64,000 nucleotides of DNA from positions 18,307,915 to 18,371,914 of the forward strand of contig CAIIXF020000001.1 of assembly GCA_903813345.2 (NCBI GenBank). The letters are read 5' to 3'. Of this stretch, positions 49,701 to 62,203 are shown piece by piece. The notes under the pieces were generated by a model, which did not search any database, was not told the origin of the DNA, and saw only the letters and a list, made by a program, of their open reading frames with translations. Numbering within the stretch: position 1 is the stretch's first letter; each line of letters begins with the position of its first letter. This DNA is from Owenia fusiformis (lineage: Eukaryota; Annelida; Polychaeta; Sabellida; Oweniidae). A program made the position numbers and the translations under genes.

Positions 49701-52700
49701 CTATATTCATCATACATCTTTTTTTCTATTTGTATATCTTAGAAGATTGGATTTCTTCAAAAGGGACAAGGAATTCATTTATCTTTCATTATTTCATAAG
49801 ATTTGATTGGCGCTGGTCTGTCACATGATTAAGCAAGACATCGTTCAAATTGCTTTCTCGTGTAAGATAAACAAATCGCTACATTTATCGAAATGGTTTT
49901 GCTGTTTGATATCTCATTACTTAGAGAGAAATAAATGAATCTTTACATATAAAATCAAATTTGGAGCCGTCCAATAATTCTCCATCTTTATCTAGAGGAA
50001 TGAAAGGTGCGTCTGTTTGTTAGAATCGTCTGCTGTTTCTTGAAGCTTTCTACAATATTTGACACAGGAATAAGCAAATTGGAGTAAGTTTTAAATTATT
50101 TTATAGCTAGTTTATGTTGTTAAGAGTGCGTTGATCTGTAGTCGAAGTATTTATTGTAGAATGAACAAAACGTGGCGCTAGGAATCGATTCGGTTCTTTT
50201 CGCTCATAGCTCGGTCACTCCGTATGTAATATCGATAAATCAAGAGGATTTTAGTTTAGAAAGTGGTGTAAACACAAGTGTATATGTAAAGGTTTTGTTT
50301 AGATAGAATGTCTTACCTATAGTATACTGTACGTGACGAGAGAACTGTTCTTCGTGATGATGCTGCTTTGGGATGACCTACTTTCACTTTTCCCGGCTGC
50401 CATGTTGGAGTGTTTTAATTATTTAGTTGGATTTTGAATTTTCCTGACTCAATGATGATGTTAAGTTCCAGTATTTCACATGTTTCTGACTTGATGTGTT
50501 ACTTATTATCATCGAAAATTGTTTCTACGAATTTTAGCACTTTGAATCAAGCGTTTTTAACGATTCAAACGAATTTTCCTTGGCTTTCTTTATCCAAATA
50601 ATTTGAAATTATAAACTGTTAATTTCTCACGGTTAATCCTACTAAAAAGGCACATTCTGTCTACAAAATACAAAAACTGAGCACATGTTAAATTTTGAAA
50701 AGTATTTTATAAAACACGTGATAAGCTTTGCTTTGAGATTTAGATTTTGGGGTCTGATTTGCATACTTTGTTATTGCCGCATTCAAAGACCATGTATTGT
50801 CTGCAGCATTGTGTGGGTATATTCATAGAAATCGTGGAAAGACAGACTGTTGTTAGATTACCGTTATGCTGTAATTGCCTGTGTCGGGCATTGTTATGCA
50901 TAGATAGTTTAAAACCATGCCTTTGTGTAACAATTGTGGTGGGCATATATTAAGTTCAGAATATTCTGGCAATACATGATCTTGGATCTGCTTCACAAAT
51001 TCAGTTACCTCGCTTCTCACAGGTTTAGATACCTCGATCCTGACAAACAGAATAGAGACCTTCGATCGATATTGGGAGACATTTAAGATGATTTTACTTT
51101 TTTAAGTTTGAGAAGCTTGGTATTTTGCAAATGCACTTATTGGTATTTCACTTGGAATACATTTTGGGGTTTTCAGGAGGATATGTCGGAATTCATATCC
51201 TGGTCAAAATGAACTGGGATGTCAAGAAAGAGAAAAACGAATATTTTAAATTCATTTAGATAATATGGGCTTTTATTAATTTTCTAAATGGTTTAATTTC
51301 TGCATTTCCTTTTGGCAAATGTATTCATGGCATTTATGCTCTTGTCATTCGTAAATAAATATCCTCGTTTGATATCGAAGATCAACCTAAAGTAACAAAT
51401 TCCCACATACAATCATATCTTGACTCTTACATTGTATTCTAATTTAAATAAGATTATAGTCTATACTGTATATACAGATTGTACATGGAATCATTGTTTG
51501 GAAGCGTTTACAGTTTTTTGCATGTCGAACCCGGCAAAAGTGATTATTCATGGTAAAAAATACATGTAACAATAATGATTTATGACTCATTAATCATTTT
51601 TAAGAGTTATTATTAACCTGAAGAAAAGTGAGCAATTCTAAATCCAACATATACTCCTAATATGGATGATCTTAATAACGTACAATTAGTTCAATATGCA
51701 TTGTATACAATACAGTCAATGTCAAAGTCAATTTGGTTAAAACAATATATCATAATTTGATAACAGTTCATTTTTTACCGTTAATGTCAATGCGTGATAT
51801 TCGTGGTCATTGAGCGTTTGAGGTGAGATTGTATTTTCTTTTGATATATCCCTTTGCCTTAGGCTCCCTCTTTTTACTTTCTTCAAATCTATTTCCTTTT
51901 ATCGTTTACAATTCAAAATCAATACAAGTCATTGATCAAAAATATTTATTTATTTACTGTATATCGTCAAAGATACTAAATGCAATAACACCTGAAGTAC
52001 ACATACAGATTTGATATATTGAACTATTCAATAAAACTTTTTAAATCATATATACAATTTGAAAAACAACTAATAAATCAAATAATTACAATGTATGAAA
52101 ACATGCATACGTTTATAAAATACTTTTTAAACACTTTATTCTTGAATACGATTCAAATGATACCAGCCATATAAGAGATCGTCTCTTTATACCAATGCAT
52201 CACAATCACCAAATCTCATTAGGGACATAGAAAACTCATTAGCTGTAATACACAATATTACAATCAATAAATCCCATCGTATCAGTATGTTGATAAAATA
52301 ACACTATAGAAAGGATTGAATTTTAAAAGAATACACATATTTTTTATCATCCTTATCACTTTGAAAAGTACCTGTGTTAACAACTATGTATATAAAGTCG
52401 AATGGTAAAGTTACTTCTCTATCGACCAATAGATGTCTCTAGGATAAGTTCCTCTGTTTACCAATATTAATAACAAAATAACAGTGAACCTAGAATCATT
52501 TTAATCACAAACAACAACAAAGTTACTTTTTCTTTACAAATAAACATATATATGTATGTATTTTGTATCCACCAAGGTTGTACCTGAATTCTCTAATTGC
52601 TCAGATAAACGTATTAGTCATACACATATGTTATGAATTAAAGTTGTGTTAATCAATAATACTGTGTTTTCAGTCTCATAGTGTTATTTGCACGAGAAAT

Positions 52701-55700
52701 GTTTCGTGATTTCAAGCCTGTGAGACAATGATAAATATATTTCCATTGTTTTTTCGATTCTTCCTTTATTCCTTGCCTTCACCTGGGATCAAATGCTTTG
52801 CAGTTACCATGACAACACCTATTCGCATGTAAATGTACAGGGAACTGATGTCAAAAAGGTCAGTTTGTTTTTATCATGCAAAAAAGAAACTCTTTGTATA
52901 CAACTTTTCGTTTTGTTAGCAATATGAATATGAAACCATGAAGAAAAACGCGCTTTGAAAAATGAACTTGTTTATCGTTTCAGAAGTTATCGCTGAACTA
53001 CTCACGATGTTTGTCATTTTCAAACTTTATTTAGATGACTTTATAAAAGATTGAATTATTTTGTACTTATGTGTTTTACTTCTGTTTCGAAAACATCTTT
53101 GTTAATTACTTTTTGCCCTGAGAAACCCAGATTTTCTGATGTGATCCTCTGGTTCGTTTTTCTCTCGATTTTTCTGGGATTTACAATTCCCTTTCTCATT
53201 GTTTATGCAGATTAAATAGTTCTAGCTATGACTTTCTGGACGCTTGAGGATCGGAGAATTTAGTAATGTGTTCTGTCTTTCCAAAGGAGCTCAAATCCGA
53301 CCTGTCTAAATTGCAAGATTTGAGTAAATTGAATAAAAATGTCTAAAATGGTTTGCCAATTTACAAGTGACACGGTACATCCATCAAAACACTCCCCGAA
53401 CCCTACACCATTCTACTCTCACCCCGTTCGCCTAATGTGATTATACTCCCTGGAATATTTCACGGGCTCGAGAAAATTGAATAACTCCATTAATAAATAG
53501 AAAGTTTTGACAAGTTCTTTTAAAAGTTTCAGCCTTATGAAATTCCCTATTGATCTGTGGTGAACGTGATTGATTTCTTCTTTAAGAGACTCGGATGGGG
53601 CTATCAGTTATTTTCGCACTGTCGTCTGTTCGTTAATATTAGAAATTTAAGAAACCGTCAATTCAAAAAAGACTTTTAGAAATGAATCCCTGATATTAAA
53701 CCCTCTCATATTGATGTATTATTACTCGGTTTGGTGTTTTTGAAATCTTTATATTTAGATATGTGGTATGTTGCATCTTTTTGGTGTCTGATTAAGGATT
53801 ATAGATAATCCAGACAAAACAGTAAGCTTTAGCCACAAATGTAGGTTCCCACGAACAAATCTACGAAGAAATGAGGAATCAAAACCGCATCCTTGAAGAT
53901 GTCTTACCGCAAGGAAGTGGGTCAAAATCCGCCATATTTTACACGTGTGTGTCCTCTAACTTTCTTTAGAAATTGTAGAAATCATCGACACTTTCAGATT
54001 CTAGCATCATAACAGATAGGTTTTAACATTGTACAATTGCTACGGACCGAACCGTATTTATTGCGTATAAAATCTCAGAAATACATTTATTTAAGTCAAT
54101 ATGTTTCATTTAAAAACAATTATTGTCAAAATCCTCAGATTAACCCTCCTAATGATTTCCTGGCCCTTTCGAGAATTCCGTTTCCTTCCTCACCTCTTGA
54201 TTTCTCTTTTGATACAAGTATTTAATTAATATTTGCCAGCAAGAAACAATGTCATCATGGATTTTAAGCAATGGCTTGTTTTCTCAATTATTCAATTTGC
54301 CATTTGCGACTCAACTGCTCAACCCAAAAGACTGACAAAGGTGTGAAACATTTCGTAACTGGGTAAGTTTTAAACTTAAATACCGTATTTATTTCAGAAT
54401 AACAAATGCAGTTATCGTTTTAAAGACAACGAAATATATAATTTGGAAATTCAATTGGAAATATGCTATATCTATTTATCATCGGGAAATGACTCATGTC
54501 GGTATAAGATATTGGTCAGCATAGGGACCAGTTTCCATGACAACAGCAATTCCCCGATTCCTGAACTCAATTAAAGATATTAAAGAAGCGTTTATTAATC
54601 AAATGAGATATTCATTTGCCTTGTTTGCTCGAGACCGATATTTACTTATAAGATATTTGAAGAATTCCCACATGATCTGAGAAATTAGATTCTTCGTTTT
54701 ATCAATTCCTGGGATCAAATACTATAATATTCTATGTAAATACTGAAAGTCACTTTTAAATGAAAATCAAACCAATATAGAACGTTTTGACAAATTAAAA
54801 GTCTCAATTTATTTGTGTTTTGTATTTCTCTTTCAAGGATTTCAATCTTGAAGATAATTTCAGAATAAAAAGTTTCCAGGTTTGACATTCTACTGTTTTC
54901 GTCCCAATTATCTATAAAGAATGATTGAAATTAAGGAACTAGATTATGGAACAAAATATTACTGCTCAAATAGTCCGATTTACCATTGATAGAGTATGGA
55001 TATTAATGTGATATTGTTAGATTAAACTATTGTTTTTGGGTTTTGGTTTAAATATGGCAAAAACGAGTTGACTTCACAACAATCTGCTGAATAATTGAAA
55101 GCTAATTTTGTTTTTTCAAAACGCTATCTAGGAACAAGGAGATATATGACAAGAAAACAATAGGTTAAAAATTATCACAGTGATTGTTTTTGCGAAGCGA
55201 AATATCATAGTTTTATGTTATCTCAACTTGATTGTTTAGGCATTTCATGGAAATTAAAAACGATCGCAATTTCCAGCTAGTCATTTTCAAGTTCATTTTC
55301 ACAGATGTAATTTAAATTAACGTTCTTTAGTAAAAGGCGTTTAATTGCTAAAGTACAAGTAGATCCTTCATCATGCGTAGTCAACGTTTTAATCAACATT
55401 AAAATTTTGTTTCCAAATATGCACAGATCATAGAGATTACTCCGCTATGCTCACATATTGATCACACCATATTAAAGTAACTAAAAAAGCAAAAGCTCGA
55501 ATCGTTTGACGGTGCGCAATATCTAAATGGGGTGTATAGTTGACATGGCTGTATATAGTAAACAATTCATAATGCACATATTCGGGAATATAAAAAGTAA
55601 CCCTTGTAACATCTTGAATGGACTTATGGTCATAACTATTTATTTTTTACACTTAAGTTCTACTTTAAATATGGCTTAGCTGGTCAAGGACGTATAGTTC

Positions 55701-55956
55701 TAGTCGATTTGAGTTTTGCCTTCCTTCGATTGTGTAGCAAAAATGAAATGATTCTATCCTTTACCACGTCCATACCTATCTACGAAAAATATCATTCAGA
55801 AAAAACATCAAATTGGGGAAATTTAGCCACAAAATGTGATCGTATCTCAAAGCAAATTCAAGATGTAATCGGTAGATTAGAATACAACTATTACAAAATG
55901 ATGCTTCATAGTGTTACACGAGAGACTCATCGCGTACTAGATCTAAGTTATAACAT
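43713..55956. other. Long intergenic stretch, no gene recognised
   Basis: About 12 kb. Two notable places: a GC-richer patch at 46040-46276 with two overlapping + frames, and 48369-48969, open on both strands in consecutive frames of 77-95 codons. Neither has a domain I recognise. A possible mini-exon (ATGGAGAAAACG|GTAAGT, 45316-45327) has a good donor but only four codons. CAAAATGGCCGACT recurs at about 46014. Confidence 0.45.
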
Positions 55957-55981
55957 GTAGTGTAGTGTAGTGTAGTGTAGT
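55957..55981. repeat. Pentanucleotide microsatellite (GTAGT)n
   Basis: Five units of TGTAG/GTAGT in a row; short and simple. Confidence 0.9.
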
Positions 55982-56450
55982 TATCCCAAAAAATAAAACA
56001 ATTTGTTTTTTTATTTTGTTTAATATAGGCAAGTTTTAATGTTTGAATTCATAACTCCAGTGAGCACTGTAAATCTTTACACTTAAAATTACATTCATCA
56101 TCACAGTTGCTTGTACAAAACATAAATGGTTTCCATGGGAACCATACACTAGTAACTATGTGCCGTTTGACACAAATATGCGATATGCTACTAGTGTTGG
56201 AGTAATCAATCATTCTCATATTACTTGAAGTTAAACTTATTTTTCGTCCAAATAAGATGTTTACTTGATCCTTTCATTTTATTTACACAATTGATCATTT
56301 CATGAGAACCTTGTTCATTTAGTAATATCTCAATTCTCAATAACCGTCCTGTATTTTTGAGAGTTTGAATCTAGCATTTTTAAAAAAAGCATTTAAAATA
56401 TTGGACATTTCTTCATAAGGTTGAATCAGGTCTATCAAGATTGCACTGAT

Positions 56451-56802
56451 GGAAGAGACAAAAGATTTTTCAATTTCAGAATATTTTGGGCTCATATCAT
56501 TCCTTGTCATGGATATTTTCTAAAAATCCACAAAGTATAGACTTAATTCGTGGAAAACTAAAGATTTTTGCTATGATGCATTCATTTTCGGAAACAAATG
56601 GTTACCATATTTATTATTTGGGGGATTTCAATCATTTTTCCTCATTTCTGCACTTTGACACTTAAACAACTTCAATTTTAATGTAACAAATCGTGTATCT
56701 TTCGGGAGGTATTATATTTGAGATTGAATTGAATACATTGACAGGTCAATTGTATACCTTGCTTGCAATTTTGTCACTCCCTCTAGATCTAATTCTGTCT
56801 AG
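56451..56802 (-). mobile_element. MITE copy 4 (TTAA-type family)
   Basis: Same orientation as copy 3. Shared blocks include CATTCCTTGTCATGGATATTT, AAATGGTTACCATATTTAT, TTCGGGAGGTATTATATTTG, and the right end CTAGATCTAATTCTGTCT. The left terminus and both TTAA sites are eroded. The ~83-codon frames to its right are not part of the element. Confidence 0.75.
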
Positions 56803-57489
56803 ATTTCTGACATTGAGAGAACTGTTTTCTTTAGTATGCATTTTAAGGATGTGTAGTCTTTGTATGTTGTATTATTGTTTGGGATGTTGGTGATTTGCTC
56901 CGTAATGCCCGTTTGTTGTCTTATAATGCATATCATAGAAAAATGCGGATTGACAAAGTGGATGTGTTTGTTCGTTGCATTGGGTGTTACACCTTTGGCC
57001 TGCTACTTCATGAATGTCAAAGTCATAAGTGAAGATTTCCAAAATATTGCAATATGCAAGTGGGATATAAGTTTCTATATTTTAAAAAAAAGAAATTTTC
57101 CTTGTGTTTAATGACGGAATATATAAGGAACACCATCGCCCCTTCACAATGTGTCCCATCTAGTTTGGACTGATGGAGTATTACTTAAAAGCTCAATTTA
57201 CCAATTTATTCACTCTGCGTATGTCAGAATGATACTTGAAACAGATGCAAATGTTCAGCATTTTCGTGGAGTACTTTTCAAACTTCAACCCTCGATGTTA
57301 TGGTAAAGGCATTATTAGTTCCAGACAGATGCCTGTGTTTACAAAACCTGCCAACTTTATCTGATGTGTTTTACTTTAACAGGATGAGGGTTATAATTTT
57401 GCCCCCAGGAAACAGTGATTTATTCAAAAAGGTAAAGCCTTGACAAACATGTGTATATGATTTTGAAACAGCACTGTTTGTTTTGCCAG
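56803..57489. other. Intergenic DNA preceding a candidate exon
   Basis: No gene is recognised. An 83-codon frame (56860-57111) is Cys- and hydrophobic-rich, with two possible membrane-like stretches, but has no homologue I know and AT-rich composition. Confidence 0.4.
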
Positions 57490-57639
57490 TATGTAGTAGC
57501 CTTCGTTGGTTGTTTGATCTCCTTCAACAAGGCACGTGCCCAAATTACGTCCATGGTTGTCGAATGTCTAATGATCCGTGACGATTCAACCATACTGACC
57601 CAAGCCCATGGTGACATCTGGCGGATGGAGCTTCAGTGA
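57490..57639 (+). other. Candidate terminal coding exon, plus strand
   Basis: An acceptor-like CTGTTTGTTTTGCCAG is followed by 49 open codons and TGA (57637-57639). The translation begins YVVAFVGCLISFNKARAQIT and ends QAHGDIWRMELQ, with balanced composition and G+C near half, against an AT-rich background. The minus strand is also open (57420-57617), so direction is not certain. No family is recognised. It could be the end of a gene whose other exons lie to the left, or a conserved non-coding element. Confidence 0.3.
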
Positions 57640-60600
57640 ACTGGTCGTGAATTTGAACGTGCAAGTTTTAAAATATTCAGCCCTTTCATAAAACTGCCAT
57701 TGTGTGGTGTTCCAAAATATTCAGTGGTCTAATTTGAAAAATGACTAGTTGACGTCTAAAGAATGAAATTTAGTTTGCTTCAATTAAAACGAAAACCGCA
57801 TTTCATGATTGTGATTTTCATAAAACCACAGTAGCTCGTAAGTTCTTTGGAATCAAGACATGTGCAAAGCATGAGATAATGGTTTTACGTTCGTCATCAT
57901 TTCTGATTTGAACAAACGTATGAATTGTCATGTTCAGATCGTGAACTTCTTTTTTAGCTTCCGTTGTATGATATGCAACGTTTTCGCAAATTGAAACGTA
58001 TGTATGTAAATATTGACACTTTATTTTATTGATATTATGTTCTTACTGTAGGTTCATTTATTTACCAATGCTGGGTGTTGTTGTTTTAACCAGTAACGGA
58101 TGAGTGCGCACTTGAAATAATATTTGCTCCTGAACAATTTAATGTGAAATACCTTGACGAATGTGATATATTTCCCATAAATAAATATTATATTAAATAT
58201 TACTTCACGGTGTTATGGTAATCTAGTTTATTGAACTGTGTTATTATTCTAATTTTAATTCACCCTTCTTGCTTTCTGATAACATTGAAATGTAAAACTG
58301 TAAAATGATACTTTTGTAAAAACAAATGGGCATTGTTCAGCAGATGTATATTCTATTTAAGTTTATCCTCAAAACAGTAAACCAACGCGGTACATATATT
58401 GCAATTGTATGATGGACATCTCATTTACAATGTAGAGCATGGTCTGGCTTCGTTATGTTACGGCTACTATAATACAAGGCATTTTGCTTGACCAAGATGA
58501 CAGAAATTGAAGCCCCTTATTGAATACTATAACTAGTGATGCAACAAATGGTATGTGAACTATACAAAAAAAGCACTAAATAGATTTGCAAAATTGTAAA
58601 ATCGGATTAAACTCTTGATATTGTCTATGAAACTAGAAATGACAATACTTGTTTTGAGATTGTATTGATTAATTCGGTATTGCATTTATCAAATTGGACG
58701 ATTTTGTTTAGCATCATAGTTTTGATTTATTCCCTAAACTATCATATATGGAAGTATTAAATATGTTTTAAGATGAAATACCAGAAAATACGACAATGGA
58801 AAGAAAAAGCCTATGCAAATCATCGAATTGCACAAAACGAAAACAAACCCCAACATCTAAAACTATGATCTTACATAAAGACCAAATAAGATATTTTTGA
58901 ATTATTTTTTTTACAACTGCTCAAATTATTTGTGATTGTGAAATTTATGATTTATACGCATACACGTGTTGTTCAGTGTTTGTTTTGCGTATTTTGGCTT
59001 GATCCGTTTTCCATCGCATATTTACCATTACCTTCTGCTTTGGAGATTTGGTCCAGGAGCAGTGCACAATATATAAAACGATGTGAAACCCAAACTATTT
59101 TGTGATTAAATAAGGAATTTAAGAGGTGGATCAAAGGATATACATTCCCCTCGCGTATTAATGTTGTCATGGTAACGAATATTTGATGAATTACCCGTTC
59201 TGTCTTAAAGGTTTCAGATTCTGGCAGTTTGACTTTGAAGTAAGAATTATAGAATGTTCGTTTCGTGTTTCTGTTTGCGCCTGTTGTCCTGTCTTTTGGA
59301 AATGTTACTGTTCCTCTACGTCAACCAGTCTTATGCGAAAATCATGACTGAACGTCATTCCTTTAAAAATCTTAAACGATTATCACGATGATGGTAGATG
59401 CTTTGATTCATTATACTTTACGTAAACGTAAACTAGCAGATAAAGTGAAGAAATCGTGTCATTTATATCATATTTGCCCCGTATATACATTTACCTTAAC
59501 AAATCTTTACTGTCAACAATTATGATTGCTCACTATGATTAGTTTTTTCTGCAGACAGGCGCTGAGCTTAATTCAATTTATTATTGCAGCATACTCTACA
59601 TCTCTGTTCCTTTTATCCGTTGCCATGGTAACAAATTTAATTAAAACTAGTTAATCCATAGTGGTGTTTTCATGCAAGAATGGTGCTGTTTTGTCTGGAT
59701 TCGTTCAGGTTTTGACTTCATTCTTCTCTGCAACTTCTTTGAATAGACACGTGAGGGGTGGGATCTATTTAATATGCTTATGAATGCATGTAGTTGACAA
59801 TTATACAATGGCTATTTTACAGTGTTATGATTTATGACGGTATGTACGAGATATTGAGAATACAAAATGAAGTTGGTCATTAGCTTGATGGCCTCCTTTT
59901 GCCTGTTTTCATTCTTTGAGCAAAAGTGTTGAATCGCCCCATTATATAACAACACCCTTGATGCCTTATGGGTGGTTTGTCCGTCCTAATAGCAAACTGT
60001 TGTTTCTTAAGATACTCTCTGAGTGATCCGACGTTCTGCGATATGAAACATTGTAATTGAACTTGGTAGCCATTAGCATGTATCAACACATCTTAACATT
60101 CAGATAAATGAAGGGGGGAAGTTATATTAATAGTTGATGCTTTAAATGTTCACTTTTCTTTTTTCATGACCAATAATTCGATAAGGCCTCTGCAAAGGTC
60201 AATTGACTTGGAATTTACACATCACAGCACGCCTGGTCAATTGTTAATGAACAGAAACTACTTTTGTGACAGTCTTATGATTAATGCAAACAATTTATTA
60301 CGAATACATCATATTGATTGAAACTAAGAAAATCTAGAGAGATTTGGAACATGAAGCGTAGCAAATTTGAGATTATGATTTCGATGTTAAGATTAGAGTT
60401 CAGGTTGAGTTCTTATTCGAGAACCAAGCAGAGGTCATTGGTAAAAGTCACACACTTGTGAACTTTTCAACTGACTCTACATTTTCACACAGACATTGTT
60501 GAAATAACGTACATGTTTGTCATTGACCAGGATGGATATGTTTACATTTGCAGATATCCTAGTTAGACGAGCTATCGCAAACAAACATGAAAACGTTACA

Positions 60601-62000
60601 GATTTGCTTCTCACTTAACAAGCGTCCAGAAATCTTAGAATACCTAATAGATGCATACTAAAATAGTTTTAACGATCATCCTTAAATATAGCATCAATTT
60701 TAAAATTTTATTTATCATATTGATAAAACTGTTCCTGGTTTATTTTCAAAGCTTGTAAAAAGTATACTTTGGTGTCAGCAAAGGGCACCATTGATACAAA
60801 CAGAGCTTTCAAAGCTGTGACAAACGTGATTAATGTCCTTTCACTGGCACCCATTCAACAAAACAATACGTTATATAGCTCTTTTAAAACATTTTAGGTA
60901 CACAAAAAACTTCCTTTTGATAAAAGAAAATGTACTTTGACATATTCTTTATTTATTTTGATACAAATTGTTTACATTTTTGAGTGGGTTTTTACCCCTT
61001 TCGTTTGCTACTTGAAATGTACAATACTAAGTTTGTGCAGTGAATACCAGTGAAAATCATTACGTGTCTATTTCCACGACACTAAATGATTTATATGCAA
61101 ATCGAAATAACATAAATCATCGTATGTCAGAGTGTAAAAAGAGCAATTTTATTATTTCAAAAATCCAATAAATATGCATGTAAACCCGTTATGCTTTGAC
61201 AAAGTAAAGAAATATTAAATTTGAAATACGCCCAGAAACAAAAATTCAGATCGATCTTAAATATTTCATTAAATTGAAACTATTGATATCTATTACATTT
61301 TTATATGGTTAATTATCAGTTCTAAAATGCTTTCTCTTTGTCTTTTTGTTTTGATAAAATAACAACATCTGATATGGCATCATCTTTTTAAATACATTGT
61401 AGTGGTAATTAAATCAAATGAGCCCTTACAACTAAAACTCAATGCATCTGCAATTTACCCTAGTGATATATGTTTAGTGAATTATCCTGAAATGTGGATA
61501 TCGATATTTTCTACAAGGGGATAAAGTTTCTAGTTGCAAGGCCTACTAAGTTCCTGCGTAACATGCAGGGGGTGAACTGAGAATGCAAATCCGCATCTGC
61601 TTCCAGTTTATCTTAGGTATTACTATTTCATTATTTTTCGTTGTAAGCGATCACAGTGCCTTGTCTTAGTCTCCGTGATATATGGTCTCGGGTCAAAGGC
61701 CATTGAGGCCTACATTCACTCAAGCCATTATCCAAATTACCTCACACTATGTTGCGTGAGTCGGGTTTCTTTCCAAGCATTTTCCTTTGCATGGAATCAC
61801 CTAATACAAATATTATTGGGATCACGCATCCCTAAGAGCTTTCTCAGATTTGAATTTTGAGATATGAGCGTCAATTCTAATATCGAGTTGATGTTCATCA
61901 GCGAGCTGTTCTAAAACTTGAGATATGGGTCCGTGCTAGTTGGTATTCTATCAGAGTGACGGGTTCAGTTGTGTCACTAATGAAAAGGATTTCTAGGCTT
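57640..62000. other. Intergenic DNA, no gene recognised
   Basis: A minus-strand ATG-led 69-codon frame (59880-60089, ends near RMKTGKRRPSS) is basic and fairly protein-like but lacks motif or splice support. Nothing else stands out. Confidence 0.4.
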
Positions 62001-62015
62001 ATCCCTATAAATCCC

Positions 62016-62203
62016 CGTGGCTCAGTGGACTCTGCACACTTCCATCAGCCCTATCAATAATCTCGGTGTTCCCTATTACACAATGTCATCATCACGTCGT
62101 TCTTTTAAAATCCCAATCTGCAGTGTTTCTCACGAGAATCAGAAAGAAACTTTCACACAGAAATCCTGGTACTCCAAACCGTCAGGAATCCCTGAAAATA
62201 GAG
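62016..62203 (+). other. Candidate first coding exon or tRNA-like element
   Basis: This GC-richer segment ends at a donor-like AATAGAG|GTATGT. From an ATG with A at -3 (62083-62085), 40 codons plus one base are open to the donor, beginning MSSSRRSFKIPICSVSHENQ. The frame stays open upstream to at least 62017. If real, it is a first coding exon of a + strand gene continuing past the window; a distal Hox3 exon is conceivable but not supported by any motif. Against this, GTGGCTCAGTGGACTCTGC at 62017-62035 resembles a tRNA A-box, though no clear B-box follows, so a SINE-like origin is possible. Confidence 0.25.
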
